DNA of 64,000 bases from an uncultured Maribacter sp. (lineage in GTDB: Bacteria; Bacteroidota; Bacteroidia; Flavobacteriales; Flavobacteriaceae), in the NCBI RefSeq assembly GCF_947500405.1, contig NZ_CANMRY010000004.1:186001-250000 (forward strand), given 5' to 3'. Positions 33,557-43,453 of the stretch are shown here, one piece after another. Numbering within the stretch: position 1 is the first letter of the stretch; every line of letters starts with the position of its first letter. Below the pieces are notes generated by a model that had not been told where the DNA came from, did no database searches, and was given only the letters and a program-made list of their open reading frames with translations. Both the position numbers and the translations under genes were made by a program.

Positions 33557-33760
33557 ATGATTACTATTTATGTAAATGATTCTCCGTTAAAAATGCGAGA
33601 GAATAGCAATGTTTTAGACCTTTTAAAGGAATTAAAATCTCCAACACAAGGTGTTGCCGTAGCAATAGATGATACTGTTGTTCCTAATTCTTCCTGGGAA
33701 ACCCATCTTTTAAATCCTAACAATAAAATTTTAATAATTCAGGCCGCTCAAGGCGGATAA
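33557..33760 (+). CDS. thiS: Sulfur carrier protein ThiS
   Basis: 67 residues with a beta-grasp fold. It starts MITIYVNDSPLKM, has the VAVAIDDTVVPNSSW centre, and ends in the essential diglycine (IIQAAQGG) that is adenylated and thiocarboxylated to give sulfur to thiazole synthase. It is the first gene after the TPP riboswitch. No thiF is seen in the window, so adenylation must be done by an enzyme encoded elsewhere. An imperfect palindrome separates it from thiC. Confidence 0.95.
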   Translation: MITIYVNDSPLKMRENSNVLDLLKELKSPTQGVAVAIDDTVVPNSSWETHLLNPNNKILIIQAAQGG

Positions 33761-33765
33761 GATAG

Positions 33766-35722
<1,957 letters not shown>

Positions 35723-35797
35723 TTGTTAGCCTTTAGCTATTTGCTTTTGAATAAAAAAGAGAGCGAATAGCAAGGGGCTAAAAGCCAAGAGCTAAGA
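35723..35797. repeat. Imperfect inverted repeat between thiC and the ThiE/TenI-like gene
   Basis: GTTAGCC, TTTAGC, TATTTGCTTTT on the left can pair with AGAGCGAATA, GCTAAAAGCC, GAGCTAAG on the right, giving an interrupted hairpin that fills the whole intergenic space. It is built from the same words as the thiS-thiC repeat, but the two are not identical copies. Confidence 0.65.
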
Positions 35798-35799
35798 TT

Positions 35800-36390
35800 A
35801 TGATAGTTTTAATAGCACCAGAAAACGACGTTTACAACGAAATTGAAATACTACATCAATTATTTCAAGAAGGTTTGCAGTATTATCATTTAAGGAAACC
35901 AAATAAGAATTACGAAGAACACTGCGCTTATTTAAATCAGATAAATAAAAAATATCACAATAGAATTGTAGTGCATTATTTTCATGAATTGGTAAATGAG
36001 TTCAATTTAAAAGGCATTCACTTTCAGGAGCAAAAAAGAAAAGATAACATTGATAATCCTGGGCAGTACTTTAAAGGTTTAAACATGTTTGGTAAAACCA
36101 TAAGCTCGTCCTTTCACGAACCTGAAGATTTAGAAACCTGTTATTTTGAATTCGATTATCATCTGTTAAGTCCGGTGTTTTCGTCTATCTCAAAACAAGG
36201 TTATGAAGGTCGCGGTTTTAATGTAAATCACATCGATAAAAGGATTGTTGGTATGGGCGGAGTTACCACTGAAAACCTTGTAGAATTTGATAAACTAGGG
36301 TTTAAAGGTGTTGGTGTTTTAGGAGGAATTTGGAATAGTAGCGACCCGATAAATGTTTTTAAACAAATGAAAAATCACTTTATCAATTAA
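35800..36390 (+). CDS. Diverged thiamine-phosphate synthase-like protein (TenI/ThiE family)
   Basis: 196 residues with a TIM-barrel pattern related to ThiE/TenI: an N-terminal IVLIAPEND strand, QYYHLRKPN for the usual QLR(E/D)K, IHFQEQKRK for HLGQED, and MGGVTTENL followed by GVGVLGGIW. The LxxND motif of true ThiE is missing, replaced by IVVHYFHELVNEF. A canonical thiE lies at 37703 in the same operon. This copy is therefore more likely a TenI-type thiazole tautomerase or another diverged function. Its stop codon lies inside the first unit of the heptamer array. Confidence 0.75.
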   Translation: MIVLIAPENDVYNEIEILHQLFQEGLQYYHLRKPNKNYEEHCAYLNQINKKYHNRIVVHYFHELVNEFNLKGIHFQEQKRKDNIDNPGQYFKGLNMFGKTISSSFHEPEDLETCYFEFDYHLLSPVFSSISKQGYEGRGFNVNHIDKRIVGMGGVTTENLVEFDKLGFKGVGVLGGIWNSSDPINVFKQMKNHFIN

Positions 36391-36517
36391 CAATGTACAA
36401 TTGACAAAGAACAATTAATAATTAGCAATTAGCAATTAACAATTAACAATTAACAATTAGCAATTAACAATTAGCAATTAGCAATTAGCAATTAGCAATT
36501 AGCAATGTACAATTAAC
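36385..36517 (+). repeat. 19-unit heptamer tandem array (AATTAGC/AATTAAC)
   Basis: 133 bases read as exactly 19 consecutive 7-base units with consensus AATTARC. The central 11 are perfect AATTAGC or AATTAAC. Units 2-3 (AATGTAC AATTGAC) and 18-19 (AATGTAC AATTAAC) give near-identical borders. The first unit includes the stop codon of the upstream gene, and the last ends two bases before the four-helix-bundle start codon. Seven is not a multiple of three, so copy changes here would not be buffered if the array were translated. Confidence 0.9.
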
Positions 36518-36518
36518 T

Positions 36519-36872
36519 ATGAGTAAAAATGTTATTTTATATAAGACTTATGACTTTGCAGTTGCAATAGTTAAACTTTCTCAGAAATTAGTTTCAGAAA
36601 AGAAAGAATACGTTTTATCTAAACAAATACTACGCTCAGGAACTTCAATAGGAGCTAATACAGAAGAAGCTATTGGAGGAATTTCTAAAAAGGATTTTAT
36701 TCATAAATTATCCATTGCCTATAAAGAAGCTCGTGAAACCAAATATTGGCTACGAATATTAAAAGATACAGAATACATCAGTAAAGAAGAGTTTACATAT
36801 TTGTTTGATAAAGTTGAAGAAATTCTAAGAATATTATACAAAATAATCAATTCATCTAAAAACAATATCTAA
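36519..36872 (+). CDS. Four-helix-bundle protein of the 23S rRNA intervening-sequence (IVP) family
   Basis: 117 residues. The motifs QILRSGTSIGANTEEAIGG, FIHKLSIAYKEARETKYWLR and DEVEEILRILYKI-like ends are the hallmark of this family (TIGR02436 type), originally found inside 23S rRNA intervening sequences and related in fold to Avd of diversity-generating retroelements. The function is unknown; nucleic-acid binding is suspected. It interrupts an otherwise pure thiamine operon, sits directly behind the heptamer array, and ends one base before thiD, so it looks inserted while leaving the operon readable. Confidence 0.88.
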   Translation: MSKNVILYKTYDFAVAIVKLSQKLVSEKKEYVLSKQILRSGTSIGANTEEAIGGISKKDFIHKLSIAYKEARETKYWLRILKDTEYISKEEFTYLFDKVEEILRILYKIINSSKNNI

Positions 36873-36873
36873 C

Positions 36874-37674
36874 ATGAAAAAAGAGAATTGTTCATTGCTT
36901 ATTGATAGTTGTATATTGACTATAGCAGGTCACGATCCTTCGGGAGGAGCTGGTTTAACTTCAGATATTAAAACTTTCGAAGCACATGGTTTGTATGGCT
37001 TGTCCGTTTGTAGCGCAATAACCGTTCAGAATGATATTGATTTTAAAGCATGTATTTGGACTGATGTAGAAGTGATTCTAGCTCAAATTGAAACCCTGTT
37101 TGACCGTTTTGAAATTTCAGTAGTTAAAATTGGCATCATTCAATCTTGGGATGTATTATCAATCGTAATCAATAAATTACACGCTTTAAATTCCGAAGTA
37201 AAAATTGTTCTAGACCCTATAATTAATGCAACAGCTGGTTTTGATTTTCATTCAACCGAAAGCCAAGAGTTATTAGATAATATTTGGGAACGATGTTTTT
37301 TAATCACACCCAATTATGATGAAATTCAACAGCTATATCCAGAAAAAGATATTGAAACAACTATTGAACATATTTCAGAAAAAACAAACATCTATTTAAA
37401 AGGCGGACATAGAACCGATAAAAAAGGATGGGATGTACTGTACTACAATAAAATTGTAATGATAAATATACCGCCAATAGCCGAAAAAATTTCGAAAAAA
37501 CACGGTAGCGGTTGCGTTTTATCTTCTGCTTTAGCAAGTAATATTTTATTAGAGCAAAGCTTAGAGGATGCTTCAAAAAACTCTAAATACTATACCGAAA
37601 CGTTTTTAAATAGTAATAAGTCTTTGTTAGGAGTTCATAATTACAAAAACAGTTTTAACTATTCAAATTCTTAA
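36874..37674 (+). CDS. thiD: Hydroxymethylpyrimidine/phosphomethylpyrimidine kinase
   Basis: 266 residues. The ribokinase-like fold begins with TIAGHDPSGGAGLTSDIKT (H20 and the substrate loop). The centre carries VLDPIINATAG and TPNYDEI, and the C-terminus has KHGSGCVLSSALAS, the anion-hole GSGC with the usual catalytic cysteine or aspartate region. It phosphorylates HMP-P to HMP-PP. It starts one base after the four-helix-bundle stop. The last codons of the reading frame overlap the ATTCTTAACTCC repeat word (37667-37678). Confidence 0.93.
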   Translation: MKKENCSLLIDSCILTIAGHDPSGGAGLTSDIKTFEAHGLYGLSVCSAITVQNDIDFKACIWTDVEVILAQIETLFDRFEISVVKIGIIQSWDVLSIVINKLHALNSEVKIVLDPIINATAGFDFHSTESQELLDNIWERCFLITPNYDEIQQLYPEKDIETTIEHISEKTNIYLKGGHRTDKKGWDVLYYNKIVMINIPPIAEKISKKHGSGCVLSSALASNILLEQSLEDASKNSKYYTETFLNSNKSLLGVHNYKNSFNYSNS

Positions 37675-37678
37675 CTCC
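37667..37678 (+). repeat. ATTCTTAACTCC repeat word, copy 1
   Basis: The 12-mer overlaps the thiD stop codon. An exact second copy lies at 39194-39205, before thiH. It belongs to the same class of short intergenic words found around thi gene junctions here. Confidence 0.5.
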
Positions 37679-37702
37679 CATAATTCTCATATTCAAATAA
37701 CC

Positions 37703-38350
37703 ATGATTATACCAAAACTCCATTATATATCACAAGGCGCTACAGTTAAAGAGCATCTAGAAAACATACAAAAAGCCTGTCAATCTGGAGCAGAGTTAGT
37801 ACAATTACGCCTAAAAAATGTTTCAGAAAAAAAAATATTAAAAGCGGCAGAACAGGCAAGAGAAATAACGTCGCATTTTCAAACACGTTTAATAATAAAC
37901 GACCATTATAAAATTGCTAAAAAAGTAAAAGCAGATGGGGTGCATTTAGGTAAAGAAGATACTTGTCCTAAAGAAGCAAGAAAACATTTATATTCTTGGC
38001 AGATTATTGGAGGTACAGCAAACACTTTACAAGATTGCGAAGCTTTGATAGAAAAAGAAGTAGATTATATAGGTTTAGGACCGTATAGATTTACAACAAC
38101 AAAGAAAAATTTGAGTCCTGTACTAGGAATTTTGGGATATCAAGGAATTTTAGATGTGCTAAAAACAAATACACCAATTATTGCAATTGGAGGTATTTTA
38201 GTTGATGATGTAAAAGAAATTTTGGAAACAGGAATTTCTGGTATTGCAATATCAGGAGAGATTACACAAGATTTTAATAAAATAGGGGAGTTTCATAAAT
38301 TATTAAATACAGGAAGTGCTTTAGAGCAGCGCCACAGTTTTGAAAAATAA
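37703..38350 (+). CDS. thiE: Thiamine-phosphate synthase
   Basis: 215 residues with the canonical ThiE blocks: ELVQLRLKN (substrate Gln and Arg), [13 protein letters not shown] (LxxND), [11 protein letters not shown] (HLGQxD type), [12 protein letters not shown] (GPIFPT type), and IAIGGI with GIAISGEI at the phosphate-binding end. It joins HMP-PP with thiazole phosphate to form thiamine phosphate. The C-terminus carries a short polar extension after LNT. The start follows thiD by 28 bases and the stop precedes thiG by 11 bases. Confidence 0.93.
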   Translation: MIIPKLHYISQGATVKEHLENIQKACQSGAELVQLRLKNVSEKKILKAAEQAREITSHFQTRLIINDHYKIAKKVKADGVHLGKEDTCPKEARKHLYSWQIIGGTANTLQDCEALIEKEVDYIGLGPYRFTTTKKNLSPVLGILGYQGILDVLKTNTPIIAIGGILVDDVKEILETGISGIAISGEITQDFNKIGEFHKLLNTGSALEQRHSFEK

Positions 38351-38361
38351 CAGAAAGGAAA

Positions 38362-39132
38362 ATGAGTGATATATTAAAAATAGCAGATAAAACATTTAAC
38401 TCTAGATTATTTACTGGAACTGGTAAATTTAGTAGTTCGTTAAAAATGCGAGAAGCTATATTGGCTTCTGAAAGTGAGTTGGTTACAGTGGCTTTAAAAC
38501 GGGTAGATGTAAAAAATGAAAGTGATGATATACTTGTGCATTTAAAAGAAAATCATATTAATTTACTGCCAAATACATCAGGTGTACGTACCGCTAAAGA
38601 GGCTATTTTTGCAGCACAATTAGCAAGAGAAGCTTTAGAAACTAATTGGGTTAAATTAGAAATTCATCCAGATCCTAAATATTTACTACCGGATCCTATA
38701 GAAACTTTAAAAGCAGCAGAAGAATTAGTAAAGTTAGGTTTTGTAGTAATGCCATATATTCATGCAGACCCTGTTTTGTGTAAACGCTTAGAAGAAGTAG
38801 GAACACAATGTGTAATGCCTTTAGGAGCTCCTATTGGTAGTAATAAAGGGTTAAAAACACAAGATTTTTTAGAAATTATTATAGAACAAAGTAATGTTCC
38901 AGTAATTGTAGATGCGGGTATTGGAGCACCGTCGCATGCAGCTTATGCTATGGAATTAGGTGCAGATGCAGTATTAGTAAATACTGCAATTGCAGTTTCT
39001 GAAAATCCTACTGCTATGGGAAAAGCATTTAAAATGGCAGTAGAAGCAGGGCGTATTGCATATATGGCAAAATTAGCTCCTGTAAAAAAATATGCGGAGG
39101 CTAGTAGTCCACTAACATCGTTTCTTAATTAG
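38362..39132 (+). CDS. thiG: Thiazole synthase ThiG
   Basis: 256 residues, the normal size. Motifs include FTGTGKFSS, the Schiff-base lysine in [37 protein letters not shown] and [10 protein letters not shown], and the phosphate site [30 protein letters not shown], read as several adjoining blocks. ThiG forms the thiazole ring from deoxyxylulose phosphate, ThiS thiocarboxylate and the dehydroglycine made by ThiH downstream. Confidence 0.97.
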   Translation: MSDILKIADKTFNSRLFTGTGKFSSSLKMREAILASESELVTVALKRVDVKNESDDILVHLKENHINLLPNTSGVRTAKEAIFAAQLAREALETNWVKLEIHPDPKYLLPDPIETLKAAEELVKLGFVVMPYIHADPVLCKRLEEVGTQCVMPLGAPIGSNKGLKTQDFLEIIIEQSNVPVIVDAGIGAPSHAAYAMELGADAVLVNTAIAVSENPTAMGKAFKMAVEAGRIAYMAKLAPVKKYAEASSPLTSFLN

Positions 39133-39193
39133 AGAAGTTTAGCGGTTCAGGAATTAAGGAAGCATAGATACTCTTAATAACTGAATTCTTTAA

Positions 39194-39205
39194 ATTCTTA
39201 ACTCC
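39194..39205 (+). repeat. ATTCTTAACTCC repeat word, copy 2
   Basis: An exact copy of the 12-mer at the end of thiD, here 6 bases before the thiH start codon. Confidence 0.5.
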
Positions 39206-39211
39206 TAAATT

Positions 39212-40327
39212 ATGGATAGCACATTTAAAAATATATTTGATACATACAACTGGAATACTTTAGAAAAAGAGATTTATTCTTTTTCTAGAGAAGATGTTAG
39301 TAGAGTTTTACAGAAAGAAAAAATAGATTTAGAAGATTTTAAGGTATTAATTTCACCAGCGGCCAAACCATTTATTGAGGAGATGGCGCAGCGTAGTAGT
39401 GCAATTACTAAAAAAAGATTTGGGAATACAATGCAAATGTATGTACCTATGTATTTATCTAACGAATGCCAAAATATTTGCACATACTGCGGATTTAGCA
39501 TGACTAATAAAATTCCCAGAAAAACACTTACTGATGCAGAGATACTAAAAGAGGTTGCTCATATTAAAAAATTAGGGTATGACCATATTTTATTAGTAAC
39601 GGGAGAAGCTAATAGAACGGTTGGAGTTTCTTATTTAAAACATGCTATTAGTTTAATTAAAGAGCATTTTTCTAATATTAGTATAGAAGTACAGCCATTA
39701 CATCAAGCAGAATACGAAGAATTAGTTGCGGAAGGTTTGTATGCAGTTTTGGTTTATCAAGAAACGTATCATAAAGAAACTTATAAACAGCATCACCCAA
39801 AAGGGAAAAAATCTAATTTTGATTATCGTTTAGATACTCCAGATAGGTTAGGTAAAGCGGGTGTTCATAAAATAGGAATAGGGGCATTATTTGGATTAGA
39901 AGATTGGCGTGTAGATAGTTTTTATACCGCTTTGCACCTAAAATATTTACAAAAAACGTATTGGAAAACAAAGTATTCTATTTCTTTTCCAAGATTACGT
40001 CCGCACCAAGGAGAAGTGCAACCAAAAGTGGAAATGACCGATTCTGATTTGGTGCAACTAATCTGTGCGTATAGGTTGTTAGATGAAGACGTGGAATTGT
40101 CTATGTCTACTCGAGAAAGCGAAGTGTTTAGAAATAATATTATAAAATTAGGAATTACTTCTATAAGCGCAGAATCTAAAACAAATCCTGGTGGGTATAG
40201 CGTAGAACCACAATCTTTAGAGCAGTTTGAAATATCTGATGAGCGTTCTACGGAAGAAATTGCTACCATGATAAAATCACAAGGATATGAAGTGGTTTGG
40301 AAAGATTGGGATAAGAATTTTGTATAG
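39212..40327 (+). CDS. thiH: 2-iminoacetate synthase ThiH (radical SAM)
   Basis: 371 residues. The radical-SAM C-x3-C-x2-C motif is CQNICTYC (C86, C90, C93), preceded by QMYVPMYLSN. The VTGEANRTVG and EVQPLHQAEYEEL blocks and FSFPRLRP-like ISFPRLRPHQG are typical ThiH. It cleaves tyrosine to dehydroglycine and p-cresol, an oxygen-sensitive route that makes ThiO unnecessary, which fits its absence here. It is the last gene of the operon and is followed by a hairpin. Confidence 0.95.
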   Translation: MDSTFKNIFDTYNWNTLEKEIYSFSREDVSRVLQKEKIDLEDFKVLISPAAKPFIEEMAQRSSAITKKRFGNTMQMYVPMYLSNECQNICTYCGFSMTNKIPRKTLTDAEILKEVAHIKKLGYDHILLVTGEANRTVGVSYLKHAISLIKEHFSNISIEVQPLHQAEYEELVAEGLYAVLVYQETYHKETYKQHHPKGKKSNFDYRLDTPDRLGKAGVHKIGIGALFGLEDWRVDSFYTALHLKYLQKTYWKTKYSISFPRLRPHQGEVQPKVEMTDSDLVQLICAYRLLDEDVELSMSTRESEVFRNNIIKLGITSISAESKTNPGGYSVEPQSLEQFEISDERSTEEIATMIKSQGYEVVWKDWDKNFV

Positions 40328-40339
40328 TATATAAAATAT

Positions 40340-40373
40340 ATAACCCCTATGATTTTTATGGCATAGAGGTTAT
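40340..40373. terminator. Hairpin after thiH
   Basis: ATAACCCCTATG (40340-40351) and CATAGAGGTTAT (40362-40373) pair with one mismatch over 12 positions. There is no strong T run, so termination strength is uncertain. It also lies downstream of the convergent response-regulator gene. Confidence 0.5.
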
Positions 40374-40396
40374 AATTGGGCACAATACAGTTTTGT

Positions 40397-41017
40397 TTAC
40401 ATCTGTTGTAATTTATAAAGGGCTTCAGATTTACTATTTACATTTAGCTTTTCATATATGTTTTGTATATGGTAGTTAACAGCACTATGGGTTACAAATA
40501 GCTTTTCTGCTATATCTTTATAAGTAGCGCCTTTACATAAATAGTCTATAATTTGATTTTCTCTACTAGAGAAAAAAGCGTAGGTTTTTTTTCGGAAATT
40601 ATGAATTATTTGTTTTATAATATCATTACTCATTATTGCTCCTTCTGCTGTTATTGTATGCAATGCTCTGCGAAGTCTTTTAGAGCCTAATGGTTTTGTT
40701 AAATACCCATTTGCGCCATTTTTAAAAGCCTTTTTTATAAGTTCAAAAGAAGGGTTTTTACTAATCATTATAATTTTTACGTTTGGGTCTTTTCTTTTTA
40801 GCAGTGCAATACCATTTATTCCATTAGTTTTTAATAAGTCTATCTCGGAAACTATAATATTTGGTTTTAAAGTATCATATTTATTAAGTACTTCTTGTAC
40901 CGATGTGTAAATGCCAATAAGAGAATACTCCTCATAATTTTTAAAATATTCTTTATAGATAGCATTATAATTTGGGTCTTTTTCTAGTACTATTATTTTG
41001 TGCAAATTAGATTTCAT
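40397..41017 (-). CDS. Response-regulator-like protein with LuxR-type HTH and atypical receiver
   Basis: 206 residues from MKSNLHKIIVLEKDPN. The receiver domain covers about 5-120. The phosphoacceptor position holds E58 (VSEIDLL) instead of aspartate, and the acidic pocket is LEKD rather than DD. S86 and K108 (TKPL) are retained. The C-terminal 60 residues are a LuxR/NarL HTH (FSSRENQIIDYLCKGATYKDIAEKL, VNYHIQNIYEKL). Glutamate at this site often mimics the phosphorylated state. An ATG at 41113 would add a membrane-like leader, so 41017 is preferred. No histidine kinase is adjacent. Confidence 0.82.
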   Translation of the reverse strand: MKSNLHKIIVLEKDPNYNAIYKEYFKNYEEYSLIGIYTSVQEVLNKYDTLKPNIIVSEIDLLKTNGINGIALLKRKDPNVKIIMISKNPSFELIKKAFKNGANGYLTKPLGSKRLRRALHTITAEGAIMSNDIIKQIIHNFRKKTYAFFSSRENQIIDYLCKGATYKDIAEKLFVTHSAVNYHIQNIYEKLNVNSKSEALYKLQQM

Positions 41018-41581
41018 AGTGTATTGTTTTAATACTTGCATTTTTATCTGGGGGATTAAAAATGCAAGTAGTATTATAAATAAATAGTGTGTTATGCTTT
41101 TCAAAAAAAACATAAGAATCCCTTTCTAAAAGAAAAATATTTTTTTTAGATAGTGTTAAAACTATTGTAGGTATTAGCTTTAAAGCTCTTTATTGCTTTT
41201 TATTACGAAATAATAAAAGAATTATAATGCTGTCGTAGATTAAGAAAATTTAGATGCATTACTTGGTGTAAAAGTTGTTGTATTCTAGGGGCTATTTTTA
41301 AGGATTTTAGAATACTAGATTTTTTAGAGTAAAGTTTTACTTCCATATTTGGGGGATTTTAAAGGTTAAACTTAAACTATTATTTCACTTACTTAAATAT
41401 ATTAATTTATTGTATTTAATCGTCATAATCGTATGAAAATTCGTTCAAATGCATTCTTTTTGACAGTTTTTGTATTTTTTACTAGATGAAGTGCACTAAT
41501 AATAAAAAGGAGGGAAGTGTTACTCCCCCCAGAGTCCCTCCTTTTATCTGCACAAAAACATTTAGTTTTTTAGTGACTCTA
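41018..41581. other. 564-base gene-free region with a minus-strand terminator
   Basis: No supported reading frame. At 41505-41545, AAAAGGAGGGA and TCCCTCCTTTT form a perfect 11-bp stem around a C-rich loop. On the minus strand this is followed by T residues and should terminate the PorP/SprF-SPOR transcript. The rest is AT-rich with no clear promoter motif; the response-regulator promoter should lie close to 41020-41080 but was not recognised. Confidence 0.6.
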
Positions 41582-43330
41582 TTAATCTTCGTAAATATTA
41601 GCAGCAGTTGCTGTATTATTATTTACTTGCATAATCCATTTTTCATGATTGTATTTTCCATTTAAGTTTGATGTATATGCAATTTCTGCATCTTGCTTGT
41701 AATTATAATCTGCTAAATACACATAGTAGAGTCCGTTTTCTTTATTAAAAAACTTTCTGGCATCTAAACCTTGTTCTTTTAAAGTATATATAAATGCATC
41801 TAAATACTTTTTAGTCTTATATACGTTTGCTATAACATAGTAGCCAGATTTTACTCCTACAATATCTTCTTGGTCCAATACTTTTATAGGAAGCTTTACG
41901 TAATGTCTTGTTTCTTTATTGGGTAATGATTTTGTAATTTTTGTTTTAGGGGTGCTTTTCTTTTTGTGTACTGCTAGGCTATTATATGTTTTTTTAACAG
42001 GTATGGTAGTAGGTTTTTCTATAGTATTTCTTCTAATTTCTGATTTTACTAAACGAGCTAAAGTTTTAAATCGTTGTTCTAAATCTGCATTACGAGCGGC
42101 TTCAATAGAGTCTTGTCTTAATATTAATGCATCTAATATTAATCTATTCTCATAGGCCAAATCATCTGTTTTTAGAGGTTTTTTAATTATTTTTTCAACT
42201 ACTATTTCTTTCTTTTGCTCATTTTTTTCTTCATCCTTTATTGTATTTGTTATTTTAATTGCTTGGTTTTCTGCAAGTATTTCATTTTTATCAGCTATAA
42301 GTTGTAATATTTGCTCTTCATAGTTGCGTATAATACCATCTATTTTTTTGTCTTGTGAGTTTTCTGTAAATGCACCACCATAAGCATTTGTGTCTTTAAA
42401 AGTGTATGCAAGAGACAGTTCATGATTCCACCCAAGATTTGCTTCCTCTTTGGCAACGTTTTTTTCCATTAAATATCCTAAAGACATTTTTTTACTTAAG
42501 TTAAATCCAACTCCTGCCGAAATTCCATTTTCTATATCATAGGTACCTTGTAACCATCCATATTTAGGCATGTCTAACACCAATGAACCCATATAAGAAA
42601 TAGAATTATCTATGTTTTGACCTATTTGTAGTAGCGGAAGCAGCCTAGCCTCTTTAAAAATACCTCGTGTGTTATTAAAATCATAGGTATACTGTAAAGA
42701 TGCTTTTATAGTTTTAGAATTAATATTTGTGCTAAACTCATTTGTACTTTGATTGTACTTTAATAAATCGGTAGCATAAATACCAACATCAAATTTACCA
42801 ATTGAAAGAGCCATGCCGGGTTGTATTGCTAGTTTACTTTCTTTTTTAGCATTACTAATTTGCACATCATTTGTATTGGCAACAATCCTATTCTTGTCTA
42901 CACCTTCATTATAATAAGTAACATTAGTGCCAAAAGTAAGTTTGCTATTAGAACCTAACTGTACGCCTGTAGCATAATTAGCATTAAAGCCAAATTGTTG
43001 CACCACGCCAGACCATTGGCTATATACGCCAATACCTAAAGCGGTATTCTCATTTATTAAATTACTAAACCCCAAATAATAATTCTGACTATTATCTTCA
43101 AAGGTGGTATACTGGTTGCGATGTAAAATTGTTAGATATGATTTATTCTCACGAACTAAAGAGAACGTGGGGTTTACTAAATACCTGTTAAAGAATAATT
43201 GATTGTGGTAACCATTATTACTGTTACTATTGGTAACTGTTTCCTGTGCATTTATTGTTTGCATTTGTAATAGGTAGTAAACAATAATTAGCACACAATT
43301 TTTTAAAATTTGGGGGGTGGAGTTTTGCAT
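41582..43330 (-). CDS. PorP/SprF-family outer-membrane protein fused to a SPOR-like domain
   Basis: 582 residues. A signal peptide (ending NAQ near residue 29) precedes a PorP/SprF barrel of about 290 residues, with the usual NQLFFNRYLVNPTF and GIGVYSQWSG openings and a closing LAYTFKDTNAYGG. A linker of about 190 charged residues with a coiled-coil stretch (NYEEQILQLIADKNEILAEN) follows. The last 75 residues (GYYVIANVYKTKKYLDAF to WIMQV) have the beta-alpha-beta pattern of SPOR domains, which bind denuded peptidoglycan. PorP/SprF proteins support export or anchoring of type IX-secreted adhesins; the fusion would tie this to the cell wall. Confidence 0.8.
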   Translation of the reverse strand: MQNSTPQILKNCVLIIVYYLLQMQTINAQETVTNSNSNNGYHNQLFFNRYLVNPTFSLVRENKSYLTILHRNQYTTFEDNSQNYYLGFSNLINENTALGIGVYSQWSGVVQQFGFNANYATGVQLGSNSKLTFGTNVTYYNEGVDKNRIVANTNDVQISNAKKESKLAIQPGMALSIGKFDVGIYATDLLKYNQSTNEFSTNINSKTIKASLQYTYDFNNTRGIFKEARLLPLLQIGQNIDNSISYMGSLVLDMPKYGWLQGTYDIENGISAGVGFNLSKKMSLGYLMEKNVAKEEANLGWNHELSLAYTFKDTNAYGGAFTENSQDKKIDGIIRNYEEQILQLIADKNEILAENQAIKITNTIKDEEKNEQKKEIVVEKIIKKPLKTDDLAYENRLILDALILRQDSIEAARNADLEQRFKTLARLVKSEIRRNTIEKPTTIPVKKTYNSLAVHKKKSTPKTKITKSLPNKETRHYVKLPIKVLDQEDIVGVKSGYYVIANVYKTKKYLDAFIYTLKEQGLDARKFFNKENGLYYVYLADYNYKQDAEIAYTSNLNGKYNHEKWIMQVNNNTATAANIYED

Positions 43331-43370
43331 GACACTAAAATTTGGGTTCTTTTTACTATGGGGCTTCTAC

Positions 43371-43378
43371 CAAATTTA
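43371..43378 (-). promoter_or_regulatory. -7 box (TAAATTTG) for the PorP/SprF-SPOR gene
   Basis: On the minus strand TAAATTTG matches TAnnTTTG, 40 bases before the start codon. Confidence 0.45.
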
Positions 43379-43453
43379 GATACGTTACTTGTGCATATAT
43401 CTAAATAGGTAGTCTAGAATGTAAAATGGTTAGCGTTTAGTATTCTTATGGCG

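Noticed and set aside
36385..36517. CRISPR array
   Set aside because: The 7-base units are contiguous without spacers; this is a tandem microsatellite-like array.
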